A stretch of 64,000 nucleotides of DNA from Mycobacterium sp. IS-3022 (GCF_001500065.1 NZ_LQIN01000048.1:124001-188000), one strand, 5' to 3'. Numbered from the stretch's first letter, positions 16,542 through 24,897 are shown. Notes: a model not told the origin generated them from the letters alone. A program made the numbers and translations.

Positions 16542-17273
16542 TCAGGCGAGTTCGCCGACGAGCGCCTCGATCGCCTCGGCGGCCGCCGCGGACACCGGCT
16601 GTTCGGCTTCGACGTGGATCACGTCGTCGTCGGCCACCCCGGCGGCTTGTGCGGTTTCGGAGATCGTCAGGTTCGCACTACGACGGGCGGCGTAGAGCCG
16701 CTGGCCGAGTGTCGGCTGCGGACCCCGTGCCGCGCGCAGCATCAGAGTGTCGTAACGCGTCCGGACCGCGCTCAACGCCTTGATCAGCGGCGGGGTGACC
16801 TTACTAATGCGTGTCGCCCGTGCGGCGACGGCCTCCAGTTGGCGCAGGTCCGCCAGGATCTTCGTCACCTTCGGTCCGAACTCCGGATCGTCCTGCGGGG
16901 GCAGCGCCGCGATCGCCGAGTCGAACGTGCTCACCGCCGTGATCACCGCCTGCGCTATCAGGGGCACCTCGTCGGCAGGCGGGGTCGGCGGCGTACCGTC
17001 TCCGCCTTCGACGGGTTCGCCTCGACGGATTCGCGCGATCGCGCCCGGCGGCCACTGGAGCACCTCCTCGAGCTTTGCTCGAGTGCGCTCCCGCGGCCAA
17101 CTCCTGCCCTTCTCGAACGCGATCAGGGCGCCCGCGTTGATGATGCCGTCGGCGGCGAGGCTGCGCTGGCTGATGTTGAGTTCACGACGCCGTGCCGCGG
17201 CCGCCGCACCTGCTCGGGCCATGCCGGGATCTTGCGCCTCGATCGATTGGTCGATCGACTCCGGGTGGGTCAT
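16542..17273 (-). CDS. XRE-type transcriptional regulator with two HTH segments
   Basis: A 243-residue protein. Residues about 20-80 form an XRE-like helix-turn-helix (RRRELNISQRSLAADGIINAG, then ALIAFEKGRSWPRERT). A Pro-rich linker and an all-helical middle follow, and the C-terminus carries a second HTH (GQRLYAARRSANLTISETAQAAGV, then DDVIHVEAEQPVS). The two HTHs suggest it binds two half-sites. It converges on the ParA-like gene with only 10 bases between stops and diverges from whiB6, with a shared 314-base upstream region. This position next to ESX-1 suggests it regulates whiB6 or the locus; that is inference. It is not EspR, which is about 132 residues and starts differently. Confidence 0.8.
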   Translation of the reverse strand: MTHPESIDQSIEAQDPGMARAGAAAAARRRELNISQRSLAADGIINAGALIAFEKGRSWPRERTRAKLEEVLQWPPGAIARIRRGEPVEGGDGTPPTPPADEVPLIAQAVITAVSTFDSAIAALPPQDDPEFGPKVTKILADLRQLEAVAARATRISKVTPPLIKALSAVRTRYDTLMLRAARGPQPTLGQRLYAARRSANLTISETAQAAGVADDDVIHVEAEQPVSAAAAEAIEALVGELA

Positions 17274-17587
17274 GGCGCGGCGATCCTCATGGGCGGGCGG
17301 GGCGGAACGGCCCCGTAATCGTAGCCATCGTTTCGGCCAGTGCTACGGCTTGGGCTTGGCGTGGCGAAGCAAAGACGTCTCAACGCTGTGGTTCTGCGGT
17401 CGCAGAAACCTCATCAACGCTACGTTTTCGGTCTCCGCAGATTCTTGCTTTACCTGCGCTAATGCGTAAGCCAACGCGCGAGGAAGGACGCTCGCTCACT
17501 AGTAACTGTTGCATCGCTACGGTTCGTGCGCTACGTTTTCACCACCGCGGCAAGATCGCCGCCGACAGCGCACAAGGAGCGAGACTG
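17274..17587. promoter_or_regulatory. Shared upstream region of the XRE regulator and whiB6
   Basis: A 314-base divergent control region. It contains the perfect palindrome at 17392-17407 and a repeated short motif: GCTACG occurs at 17342, 17419, 17516 and 17530 and once inverted at 17320. Two of these copies extend to GCTACGTTTTC (17419-17429 and 17530-17540, 111 bases apart). The whiB6 Shine-Dalgarno AAGGAG is at its right end. No clear PhoP or EspR site was recognised. Confidence 0.55.
17392..17407. promoter_or_regulatory. Perfect palindrome, candidate operator
   Basis: TTCTGCG, GT, CGCAGAA: 7-bp arms with a 2-base spacer, about 180 bases upstream of whiB6. A further half-like copy (CGCAGA) follows at 17436. 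The size and symmetry are typical of a dimeric HTH operator; the adjacent XRE protein is the obvious candidate ligand, but no binding data can be seen from sequence. Confidence 0.5.
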
Positions 17588-17878
17588 ATGAACACGACGG
17601 AATGGGACGAAATCCCCGTCGGGGCTTGCACCCGGGATCCGGAGCGGTGGACCACGTCGGCCGACGAGGAGGCCAAGGCGATTTGCCGGGCCTGCCCGCG
17701 GCGCTGGCTTTGTGCTCGTGAAGCCTGCGAGCTGCCGCGCGCCGAGGGCCTCTGGGCGGGCATCTTCGTGCCGGAGGCCGGACGTGGCCGCACGTTTGCT
17801 CTACGGCAGCTGAAGTCGCTGGCGGAACGCAACGGCCAGCCGGTGCGTGAGCGTCGAGCGTACGCAGAATCCGCCTGA
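17588..17878 (+). CDS. whiB6: Iron-sulfur transcription factor WhiB6
   Basis: A 96-residue WhiB protein. The four cluster cysteines are present: one in GACTRDP, then C-x2-C-x5-C in ICRACPRRWLC. The WhiB signature EGLWAG(I/V) and a basic C-terminal end (LRQLKSLAERNG) follow. Sequence (CTRDPERWTT, ALRQLKSLAERNG) and position next to ESX-1 identify WhiB6, the redox-responsive activator of ESX-1 genes. The ATG has AAGGAG nine bases upstream. The annotated tuberculosis protein has about 20 more N-terminal residues; here the frame is open upstream, but this start has the best ribosome-binding site. Confidence 0.93.
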   Translation: MNTTEWDEIPVGACTRDPERWTTSADEEAKAICRACPRRWLCAREACELPRAEGLWAGIFVPEAGRGRTFALRQLKSLAERNGQPVRERRAYAESA

Positions 17879-18080
17879 CCGTCGGCTCGTCCGCCGCCGG
17901 ATCGGGGGCTCGGCGGCGGGCGGCCGACACCCCGCTCGCGTACCGGAATACGGCGCCGCCGCGGGCGGTTGAGAGAGGCGACGGTGCCGGGCATGCCCCG
18001 GGCCCCAACTTAGAATCGTCGCTGCGAGCGACCACTCGCCGAGAGGCGCAGGCGGCACCGTCCCCTCTTCTTTTTCGCGG

Positions 18081-19649
18081 CTACCAGGTGTCGACGAACC
18101 GTCGACTCTGCGTTCGAGATGTGTGCGCGGTGGCCGCGGTCAGCGTGTTGATGATGACGTCGCGCGTTTCCGCCGGATCGATCACATCGTCGATCTCGAA
18201 CAGCTGAGCGGCGTTGAGCGCCTTGGCATTCTCCTGAGCTACCGCCGTCGCCTGGCGGACGCGTTCCTCGCGTTCGGCGACGTCGGCGATCGCGTCGAGT
18301 TCCTTGCGCATCCCCAACCGGACCGCACCCTCCAGCCCCATCGGTCCCAGATGAGAGCCCGGCCAGGCCACCGTGAGCGCGGGCTCGTGCAGGCTCCCGC
18401 CGGTCATCGCCTGTGCCCCCAGGCCGTATCCGCGGCGCAGTATGACTGCTATCAGCGGAACCTCGAGCGCGGCGCCCGCCACCAGCATCCGGGATGCGCG
18501 GCGGACCAGCGCCTCGGATTCGGCCGCCGGTCCCACCATGTACCCCGGACAGTCGACCAGCGAGACGACCGGCAGCCCGAACGCGTCGCACAGTTGCAGA
18601 AAACGGGCCGCCTTGTCGGCCGCCGCGGCGGTGATGGCTCCGGCCATCACCATGGTGTTGTTGGCGATGATGCCGACCGCGCGACCGTCGAGACGCGCCA
18701 ACGCCGTCACCATCTCCGGTGCGAATCTAGTGCGCAGGAACGTCACCGACCCCCGGTCGGCGAGCGTCTCGATCACCGGCGCTACCTGATACGCCCGGCG
18801 GGCACGCTCGGGAACCATTGTGCGCAAGAGGTTTTGGTCGGCGGCCTTGCCCGATCCGGTGGTGCCCTGGAAGTATCCGAGCAGCCGCTTGGTCACCGCG
18901 ACCGCCTCGATCTCGTCCGCGACGACGACGTCGACCACACCGTTGGGCGCCTGCATGCTGATCGGGCCGACTTCGTCGGGCGGGACGTCGCCGAGTCCGC
19001 CGCCGGCGATCATCGCCGGACCGCCCATGCCGATCGACGCTCCCTCCGTCGCGACGATCAGGTCCGAACATCCGGCGATGACGGCGTTGCCCGCGAAGCA
19101 GCGGCCGTTGACGACAGCGATCCGCGGCACCACACCCGACAGCGCCGCCCACAGCTTGAACGCGCGCGCGTCGAGCGCCGAGACGACCGGGATGTCGGTG
19201 TCGCCCGGGCGTCCGCCCCCGCCCTCGGCGAAGAACACCGTCGGCAGGCGCATCCGCTCGATCAGCTCGAAGAGCCGGTCCTTCTTGCGATGGCCGAGCG
19301 CGCCCTGCGTTCCTGCCAGCACGGTGTAGTCGTAGGACAGCACCGCGCAGGCGCTGCGGTCAGTTCCGAAGAGGTGCCCGTTGATTCGTGCGGTACCCGC
19401 GACCAGGCCGTCGGCCGGAGTGCGGGCGATCAGGTCATCGAGGTCGCGGCGATGACGCTGCGCCGCGATGGCGAAGCGGCCGTATTCCACGAACGACCCG
19501 TCGTCGACGAGGTCGGCGATGTTCTCCCGCGCGGTGCGGGCGTTCGCCGCACGCCTGCGCGCAACGGCCTCGGGCCGGGCCGCGTCCTCGGTGAGCTCGC
19601 GGCGCCGCAACAGTTCGGCGTGGTCGTCGCGCAGCGAGTCGTCACTCAC
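18081..19649 (-). CDS. Acyl-CoA carboxylase beta subunit (carboxyltransferase)
   Basis: A 522-residue carboxyltransferase of the AccD/PccB type, which transfers a carboxyl group from biotin to an acyl-CoA. The N-half has DLVDDGSFVEYGRFA and DYTVLAGTQGALGHRKKDRL, with the oxyanion-hole region GRCFAGNAVIAGC and GGPAMIAGGGLG; the C-half has DCPGYMVGPAAE and RRGYGLGAQAMTGGS. Start is GTG. No biotin-carboxylase or biotin-carrier gene is beside it, so its alpha partner must be encoded elsewhere. The substrate cannot be deduced. It is not part of the usual ESX-1 neighbourhood of slow growers and looks like an accessory metabolic gene. Confidence 0.88.
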   Translation of the reverse strand: MSDDSLRDDHAELLRRRELTEDAARPEAVARRRAANARTARENIADLVDDGSFVEYGRFAIAAQRHRRDLDDLIARTPADGLVAGTARINGHLFGTDRSACAVLSYDYTVLAGTQGALGHRKKDRLFELIERMRLPTVFFAEGGGGRPGDTDIPVVSALDARAFKLWAALSGVVPRIAVVNGRCFAGNAVIAGCSDLIVATEGASIGMGGPAMIAGGGLGDVPPDEVGPISMQAPNGVVDVVVADEIEAVAVTKRLLGYFQGTTGSGKAADQNLLRTMVPERARRAYQVAPVIETLADRGSVTFLRTRFAPEMVTALARLDGRAVGIIANNTMVMAGAITAAAADKAARFLQLCDAFGLPVVSLVDCPGYMVGPAAESEALVRRASRMLVAGAALEVPLIAVILRRGYGLGAQAMTGGSLHEPALTVAWPGSHLGPMGLEGAVRLGMRKELDAIADVAEREERVRQATAVAQENAKALNAAQLFEIDDVIDPAETRDVIINTLTAATAHTSRTQSRRFVDTW

Positions 19650-19744
19650 GGCGTCCGATGCTAATGACCTCGAGCCGGAGGTTATCCACAGGCCATGTGT
19701 CCGGCACGCCCGAGCTGTCGGCCGTCGCGCTTAGCGTGCGGACT

Positions 19745-20164
19745 ATGACGAACTGGATAAACACAGTGAGCCGCGACCACGTCGAACTCGGCGTCCGCGG
19801 CCGCTTCACTCAGGCAAACCACGGCAAGCCGGCCATGTTGCGCAAAATGGCGCGCGGCGACTGGATCGTCTTCTATTCCCCGCGCATGGTGTACCCCGAC
19901 GGTCCGCCACTGCAGGCGTTCACCGCGATCGGACAGGTCGCCGACGATGAGCCCTACCAGGATCGGGTGTCGCCCGACTTCGAACCGTGGCGGCGCAACG
20001 TGGATTTCCTCGACTGTGCCGAGGCGCCCATCCGTCCGCTCATCGAGCAGCTGAAGTTCATCGAGGACAGGACGCACTGGGGGTACAAGTTTCGGTTCGG
20101 GATGTTCAGGATCGACGACGATGACCTGGCGGTGATCCGTTCGGCGATGACCGGCCCGGGTTGA
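19745..20164 (+). CDS. EVE-domain protein
   Basis: A 139-residue single EVE domain (PUA-like fold, family that binds modified bases in DNA or RNA). Diagnostic parts are the N-terminal TNWINTVSRDHVELGVRGRFTQ, ARGDWIVFYSPR, AFTAIGQVADDEPYQ and WGYKFRFGMFRID. The ATG chosen starts at MTNWINTVS, the usual EVE beginning; the frame is open 29 codons upstream, but there it overlaps the start region of the carboxylase gene on the other strand. The cellular role of such stand-alone EVE proteins is unknown; nearby genes (pirin, GNAT) do not point to a restriction system. Confidence 0.85.
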   Translation: MTNWINTVSRDHVELGVRGRFTQANHGKPAMLRKMARGDWIVFYSPRMVYPDGPPLQAFTAIGQVADDEPYQDRVSPDFEPWRRNVDFLDCAEAPIRPLIEQLKFIEDRTHWGYKFRFGMFRIDDDDLAVIRSAMTGPG

Positions 20165-20180
20165 GGCCTACCCTGTCGAG

Positions 20181-21158
20181 GTGAGCAACACCGACCCGGC
20201 GCCGGCCGAAGTCGCCTGCGCGGCATCGCCCTTCGCCGGCGTCCTGCATCCGCGGGAAGTGCCGTTGGGCGGGCCGCGGGCCATCAGGGTGCGACGGACA
20301 CTGCCGCAGCGGGAGCGGTCGCTGATCGGGGCGTGGTGCTTCGTCGACCATTACGGCCCGCACGACGTGCGCAGCGGCGGAGGGATGGACGTTCCACCAC
20401 ACCCGCACACCGGACTGCAAACAGTCAGCTGGTTGTTCAGCGGGGAGGTCGAGCATCGCGACAGCGCGGGCGTGCACGCGATGGTGCGGCCCGGCGAGCT
20501 CAATCTGATGACGGCCGGCGCCGGCATCGCTCACTCCGAGGTGTCGGTCTCGTCCACCCGGTCAGCGAGCACGCTGTTGCACGGTGTGCAGTTATGGGTG
20601 GCGCTGCCCGACGCTGCGCGCGACACCGCACGCGATTTCGAGCACTTCGTGCCGACGCCCCGGATGCTCGGCGGCGCAACGCTGCGGGTCTTCCTCGGCG
20701 AGCTCGCCGGCCAGCACTCCCCCGTGCACACGTTCACGCCGCTGCTCGGTGCGCAGGTCGACCTCGAGCCCGGCGCGGACCTGACGCTGGAGGTGAACCC
20801 GAACTTCGAACACGGTGTGCTGCTCGACCACGGCACGGTTTCGGTCGCCGGTACGGCGCTGAACGTGGCCGACCTTGCGTTCCAGGCCGCCGGTAACGAC
20901 CGGTTGAGCGTTGCCAATGACGGAGCGGGTGCGGCCCGGTTCCTGCTGCTGGGCGGTCCACCATTTCCCGAACAGCTGGTGATGTGGTGGAACTTCGTCG
21001 GTCGTAACCACGACGACATCGCGACGTACCGCAGGCAATGGGAGGCGGGCGACGACCGGTTCGGCGCGGTGCACGGTTATCGCGGCACGGTCGCGCGCCT
21101 ACCCGCTCCTCCCCTGCCCAACGTGACGTTGCGTATGCGGCCGAACCCCGGGGTATAG
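20181..21158 (+). CDS. Pirin-family cupin protein
   Basis: A 325-residue two-cupin protein of the pirin family. The N-terminal metal-binding motif is intact: DVPPHPHTGLQTVSW provides two His, and the next block (GEVEHRDSAGVH, then GAGIAHSE) provides His and Glu. Pirins are quercetinase-like Fe dioxygenases or redox sensors; the substrate here is unknown. The GTG start lies 16 bases after the EVE gene, and a GNAT gene follows after 7 bases, so the three are probably one transcript that ends at the strong terminator at 21.55 kb. Confidence 0.9.
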   Translation: MSNTDPAPAEVACAASPFAGVLHPREVPLGGPRAIRVRRTLPQRERSLIGAWCFVDHYGPHDVRSGGGMDVPPHPHTGLQTVSWLFSGEVEHRDSAGVHAMVRPGELNLMTAGAGIAHSEVSVSSTRSASTLLHGVQLWVALPDAARDTARDFEHFVPTPRMLGGATLRVFLGELAGQHSPVHTFTPLLGAQVDLEPGADLTLEVNPNFEHGVLLDHGTVSVAGTALNVADLAFQAAGNDRLSVANDGAGAARFLLLGGPPFPEQLVMWWNFVGRNHDDIATYRRQWEAGDDRFGAVHGYRGTVARLPAPPLPNVTLRMRPNPGV

Positions 21159-21165
21159 CAGGAGC

Positions 21166-21498
21166 ATGACAACCGACAAGACGGGCGCGCCCACCGAAGT
21201 CACCGCCGAATCCGACCGATACACCATCTCCGTCGAGGGCAAGAGGGTGGGCCTGACCGAGTTCATCGACCACGATGGCCAGCGCATCTTCCCCCACACC
21301 GAGGTGGACGGCGAGTTCGAGGGACGCGGCTTGGCCACCATCCTGATCGGCGAGGCGCTGCAAGACACCCGCGACACCGGGCAACGCATCGTCGCGGTGT
21401 GCCCGATGGTGGCCGCCTACCTCGACAAGCACCAGGAGTTCGCCGATATCGTCGATCCGGTGTCGCGGGACGTCAAGCGCTGGCTGGCGAATCGCTGA
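21166..21498 (+). CDS. Small GNAT-type N-acetyltransferase
   Basis: A 110-residue minimal GNAT protein of the YjdJ/GTLF3B type. It has a short beta-rich first half (YTISVEGKRVGLTEFIDHDG), then the acceptor-loop-like HTEVDGEFEGRGLATILIGEAL, which matches the Gly-rich acetyl-CoA binding loop, and VAVCPMVAAYLDKHQEF, where Cys-Pro and Tyr are conserved in this subgroup. Start is ATG behind GGAG. It is the last gene before the bidirectional terminator. Substrate unknown. Confidence 0.85.
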   Translation: MTTDKTGAPTEVTAESDRYTISVEGKRVGLTEFIDHDGQRIFPHTEVDGEFEGRGLATILIGEALQDTRDTGQRIVAVCPMVAAYLDKHQEFADIVDPVSRDVKRWLANR

Positions 21499-21539
21499 AG
21501 CCGCCAGCCGCGAAGCGCTAAAACTCAAGCGACACAAGA

Positions 21540-21570
21540 AAACACCCCGCGAGACCTTCGCGGGGTGTTT
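21540..21570. terminator. Strong bidirectional terminator
   Basis: A 13-bp perfect stem (AAACACCCCGCGA / TCGCGGGGTGTTT) with a 5-base loop GACCT. It has A residues at the left and T residues at the right, so it can act on both strands. It lies between the convergent GNAT gene (plus) and the ferritin-like gene (minus). It is the clearest intrinsic terminator in the window. Confidence 0.9.
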
Positions 21571-21586
21571 CCGTGCGGTTCAACGG

Positions 21587-22549
21587 TCAGCTGAGGCCGA
21601 CGACCTCCTGGGCTATGTCGGCCAGGCGGGTCTGCGCCGCCGACACCAGCCGCTGCCGGTTCTTGTGCATCTCCTCGTAGGCGATGATCGTGCGGATGTC
21701 GCTCGGATCGTCGAGGTCCTTGACCGCGGCCACCGCATCGTTGAGGTTGAGGTCCTCGTACCCGGCGATCGGAAGCTCTTCGGCGTCGACGACGCCGCCT
21801 TCCGCGCGGGCCTTGTGCAGCGCGTCGGCCGCCTCATTGGCGCCCTCACGGCGGACGACCTCCTCGGCTCGCTTCAGTGCCCCGTCACGCGAGGCGCCGA
21901 GCGCCTTGAGCGTGATCTCGCTGGCGCGCTGGGCACGTTGACGGAGGTCGTCGACGGCCGGACCCGCAGAGCGCAGCAGCTCGGCGATGCGCTCGACCGA
22001 CTGCGCCGACCACTGCCCGGGCAGGTTGACGATCCTCACCGCGGTGCCCGCGGCGGCCTGCAGCGGGGTGCGCTGCAGCGCCGCCGGACCACCGAGCGCG
22101 TCCTCGGCCAGCACGGTGGTCAGCCAGTTCACCGTCGCCGAGTGCGCGGTGATCAGCCGGTCGGCCAGCTCTTGAACATCCGGCTTCTTGGCCGCGACGG
22201 CCAGGGCCTTGATGTAGCGGGCGCGGTCCAGCAGCTGATCCTCCAGCGCCAGATCCCCCAGCAGTGCCTCGTCGAACGGTTGCGCCTGCTCGGTCAGCGC
22301 CTTCACGGCCGCGGCGGCGCGGCCGAGGAACGGGCCGATCGTGTCGGGAAAGCCGCCGAGGTCGCGGATCGCCTTCTCGATCGCCTCGGCGCGGATGCGG
22401 CCGTTTTCGGCGTTCTCGGCCAGCTCGCGGCGGACCGCCTCGGTCCTGGCCTGCGCGATCCGGGTCTCGGCGACCTGGATCTCGGTGTGGGTGAGGTCGA
22501 GAATCGTGCGCAACTGCGTCAGCAGTGTGGTTTCAGTGGTGGTGGTCAT
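21587..22549 (-). CDS. Ferritin-like helical-bundle protein
   Basis: A 320-residue, almost entirely helical protein. The first half (LLTQLRTILDLTHTEIQVAE to TVNWLTTVLAEDALGG) has the heptad spacing of a four-helix ferritin-like bundle with regularly placed Glu and His; the second half (VERIAELLRSAG, then EVVRREGANEAADALHKARAEGG) is another helical segment ending in DIRTIIAYEEMHKNRQRLVSAAQTRL. Similar proteins are common in mycobacteria, but I cannot name a proven function, and a complete di-iron ligand set is not obvious. It is cytosolic, with no signal peptide. The gene stands alone and ends at the terminator at 21.55 kb. Confidence 0.6.
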   Translation of the reverse strand: MTTTTETTLLTQLRTILDLTHTEIQVAETRIAQARTEAVRRELAENAENGRIRAEAIEKAIRDLGGFPDTIGPFLGRAAAAVKALTEQAQPFDEALLGDLALEDQLLDRARYIKALAVAAKKPDVQELADRLITAHSATVNWLTTVLAEDALGGPAALQRTPLQAAAGTAVRIVNLPGQWSAQSVERIAELLRSAGPAVDDLRQRAQRASEITLKALGASRDGALKRAEEVVRREGANEAADALHKARAEGGVVDAEELPIAGYEDLNLNDAVAAVKDLDDPSDIRTIIAYEEMHKNRQRLVSAAQTRLADIAQEVVGLS

Positions 22550-22669
22550 TGATATAGCCCCTCAAGCGTTGACGGATTGGGTCGGCGCTGGGCTGCACCT
22601 GGTCCGTTGGCTACCCGGCGTGTGGGGACATACGAACACGTCCCCGATGTGAGATGGGTCGCAATCGCG

Positions 22670-23149
22670 TCAGCGCGGCTGCAGGATGATGACCGGGATC
22701 TCGCGAGCGGCCCAGGACTGGTAGGTGTCGAAATCGGCGTACGCCTCGACGAGCTTCGGCCACAGCCGGGCCCGCTGCTCGGGGGTGGCGGTCACCGCGC
22801 GCACCGGTCTCCGCTCCGAGCCGATCTCGATGTAGGCATCCGGGTTGGCCACGAGATTGCGGTACCACTGCGGGTCGGTGTCGCGGCCACCCTGCGAGGC
22901 GACGACGATCACGTCGTCTCCGTCGTGGATGTACACCAGCGGGGACACCAGCCGCTTGCCGGACTTACGGCCGATGTGCTCGAGCAGCAGGGTCGGTACC
23001 GGCTTCTTGAACCCGGCCCCCACGCGCCAGTTCGCGCCGATCTTTCCGCCGGAACGGCGATACACCCACACGTGCGCCTTGCCCGCGTACTTCATGATCT
23101 TGGAGACGAAGGGCGAGTTCAGCTGCTTGGGCTTGTTGTTCGGGTCCAT
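22670..23149 (-). CDS. Deazaflavin (F420)-dependent nitroreductase family protein
   Basis: A 159-residue split-barrel protein of the Ddn family, which uses reduced cofactor F420. Features are the positively charged N-terminus, VPTLLLEHIGRKSGKRLVSPLVY, the cofactor-binding block DDVIVVASQGGRDTDPQWYRNLVANPDA, and VEAYADFDTYQ. These proteins often sit on the inner face of the membrane and reduce quinones; the physiological acceptor here is unknown. It follows a second F420/FMN-type split-barrel gene by four bases, so the two probably form an operon. Confidence 0.9.
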   Translation of the reverse strand: MDPNNKPKQLNSPFVSKIMKYAGKAHVWVYRRSGGKIGANWRVGAGFKKPVPTLLLEHIGRKSGKRLVSPLVYIHDGDDVIVVASQGGRDTDPQWYRNLVANPDAYIEIGSERRPVRAVTATPEQRARLWPKLVEAYADFDTYQSWAAREIPVIILQPR

Positions 23150-23153
23150 GCGC

Positions 23154-23654
23154 TCAACCTAGATACTGCGCCGTGCTGCCGCCCAGCGGCATGGCGGGCA
23201 TACCGAGCTTGCGATGGTCCCAGCTGCGGGTCCGAATGGGTGCCACCCGCACACAGATCCGGTTGTTCATCATCTGGTCGACGAACGGGCGCATCTCTTC
23301 GGAGTACGGTCCGGTGTAGCGCTCCCAGACGCTGATGCCAACGCGCAGTGCGGTTTGCGGGTCGTCGATGATCTCGGCCCGGCCGTCGATCGAGACGCCG
23401 CGCAGGGTGTCGTAGGTGTGGCCGTCCTCGATCATCACGGTCACCGTCGGATTGCGACGCAGGTTCACCGCTTTTTGCGACTTGGCCTTCGTCTCGAACC
23501 AGATCTCGCCGTCGAGCACGGCGTACCACATCGCGACCAGGTGCGGCCGCCCGTCGGGCAGCACGGTCGCCATCGTGGCGGTGCGGCTGCGTTCGATGAA
23601 TTCGGCGATCTCGTCGTCGGACATGACGATCTTCGCGCGCTCGTTCTTGCCCAC
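23154..23654 (-). CDS. PPOX-class F420/flavin-dependent enzyme
   Basis: A 166-residue protein of the pyridoxamine-phosphate-oxidase-like split-barrel superfamily. The typical N-terminus (IAEFIERSRTATMATVLPDGRPHLVAMWY) leads into EIWFETKAKSQKAVNLRRNPTVTVMIEDG, which contains the Lys/Arg residues that hold the cofactor phosphate in F420 members. Start is GTG. Length and sequence fit mycobacterial F420-dependent reductases, although FMN use cannot be ruled out. It is the upstream partner of the Ddn-family gene. Confidence 0.85.
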   Translation of the reverse strand: MGKNERAKIVMSDDEIAEFIERSRTATMATVLPDGRPHLVAMWYAVLDGEIWFETKAKSQKAVNLRRNPTVTVMIEDGHTYDTLRGVSIDGRAEIIDDPQTALRVGISVWERYTGPYSEEMRPFVDQMMNNRICVRVAPIRTRSWDHRKLGMPAMPLGGSTAQYLG

Positions 23655-23706
23655 GATCGAAATACTGTCAGGTCGCGGGTGCGGCCACCGTCACGGGGAT
23701 GCCGTA

Positions 23707-24897
23707 TCAGCTACTCATCAACATGATGTACTGCGCGGCGTTCATCTGCTGCGTGGCCAGCAGGGTCGGAGCGCTCGTCTCGATCGCGTACCGGTCGGCG
23801 GTCGCCAGGCAGTAGAACGTCTCGTCGGTCATCCGCAGGCAGCGGCTGCCGGGCATGTTCGGCACCGGGTTGGCGGGCGCAGCGATCGGTGACACCTCGG
23901 CGAAGAACTCCTCGACCACGGTCTCGGCGCCGTCGGCGTCATCGGCACGGTAGACGCTGGAGCCCGCCATCGCGACGAGGTCAACTCCCGTGTCGGAGAA
24001 CAGCTTCGCCGAGCGGACGGGGTCGGATTGGAAGTGCAGGGCGCCGCGCCGTTCGTACGTCGTGTTCTTGGTGAACGTCAGATCTCGCCCGTCGAGCGGG
24101 ATCGTCCGGGCCAGCAGCCCGGTGGGATCGATCGAGATGTCGGCGAGCTCGCTCAAGTCCGTGGCGCGAAAATCGTCGATCGCCGGCGTTTGCAGCTCGA
24201 TGCTTTTCGCCACCAGCTTGGCCGCGGCGTCGACGCCGGCGGTCGCCTGCGCCTGCTGCATGAAGACGTACGGGCCGTGCGCGGTGAACGAGCGCACCGC
24301 GCCGAACGACCCGATCGTCCGATCACTCGCGGTGTAACTGGTTGCCCGCGCCTCCGGATGGCCCGGGATCTCCAGCGTCGCCGGTCCGTCGGCACCTTGC
24401 TGCTGCGCCGCCGCCTCGCCCAGGTCGGTGGCCGCGGCTGTCGCAGCGTCGTCGTCGGCGAAGCGCAGCACCGCGTTCAGCAACACCCGGCGCTTCTTCT
24501 CGGTGCGCACCGTGGCGAAGCCGGTGACGAAGTCGTGCCGGGCTGCCGCCCCGGCGAGGTTCATCGGGCCGATCAGCGCGAGAGCCTCCGCGCGCGGCAG
24601 CACCACCGCGCCGAAGCCGAATCCGTCCTTCAACGCCGGATCGACTTCCCACGGCCCGACGACATAATTGGCGAGCCGCTGGCCCTCGAGCACCGCGCCG
24701 AGCATGGGGTCACCGGCGACGCCCAGCGGTTGCCTCGGCGTCGTCGGGAACCGCCCCGGGTCCAGCCGATTGAAATCCAGCGTCGGCCCCGACGGTCCGC
24801 CGGTGGCCTTGACCGCCGCCCCCTCGACGGTGGACGTACACGCCGCCGTTGCGAGCAGCGCGACTACGGAAACGAGGGCGAGAATTGCGTGCCGCAT
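23707..24897 (-). CDS. DUF7373-like lipoprotein
   Basis: A 396-residue exported lipoprotein: hydrophobic signal VVALLATAAC with the lipid-modified Cys at residue 20, followed by STVEGAAVKA. The mature protein contains LDPGRFPTTPRQPLG, RLANYVVGPWEVDP and, at the C-terminus, MPGSRCLRMTDETFYCLATADRYAI with two cysteines that could form a disulfide. It is a paralogue of the truncated lipoprotein at the left edge of the window. Its molecular function is unknown; these proteins occur in mycobacteria and relatives. The gene stands alone, 52 bases upstream of the PPOX-class enzyme gene. Confidence 0.85.
   Translation of the reverse strand: MRHAILALVSVVALLATAACTSTVEGAAVKATGGPSGPTLDFNRLDPGRFPTTPRQPLGVAGDPMLGAVLEGQRLANYVVGPWEVDPALKDGFGFGAVVLPRAEALALIGPMNLAGAAARHDFVTGFATVRTEKKRRVLLNAVLRFADDDAATAAATDLGEAAAQQQGADGPATLEIPGHPEARATSYTASDRTIGSFGAVRSFTAHGPYVFMQQAQATAGVDAAAKLVAKSIELQTPAIDDFRATDLSELADISIDPTGLLARTIPLDGRDLTFTKNTTYERRGALHFQSDPVRSAKLFSDTGVDLVAMAGSSVYRADDADGAETVVEEFFAEVSPIAAPANPVPNMPGSRCLRMTDETFYCLATADRYAIETSAPTLLATQQMNAAQYIMLMSS

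Noticed and set aside
16542..17273. Identification of the HTH protein as EspR
   Set aside because: EspR is about 132 residues and has a different N-terminus; this protein is 243 residues with two HTH segments.
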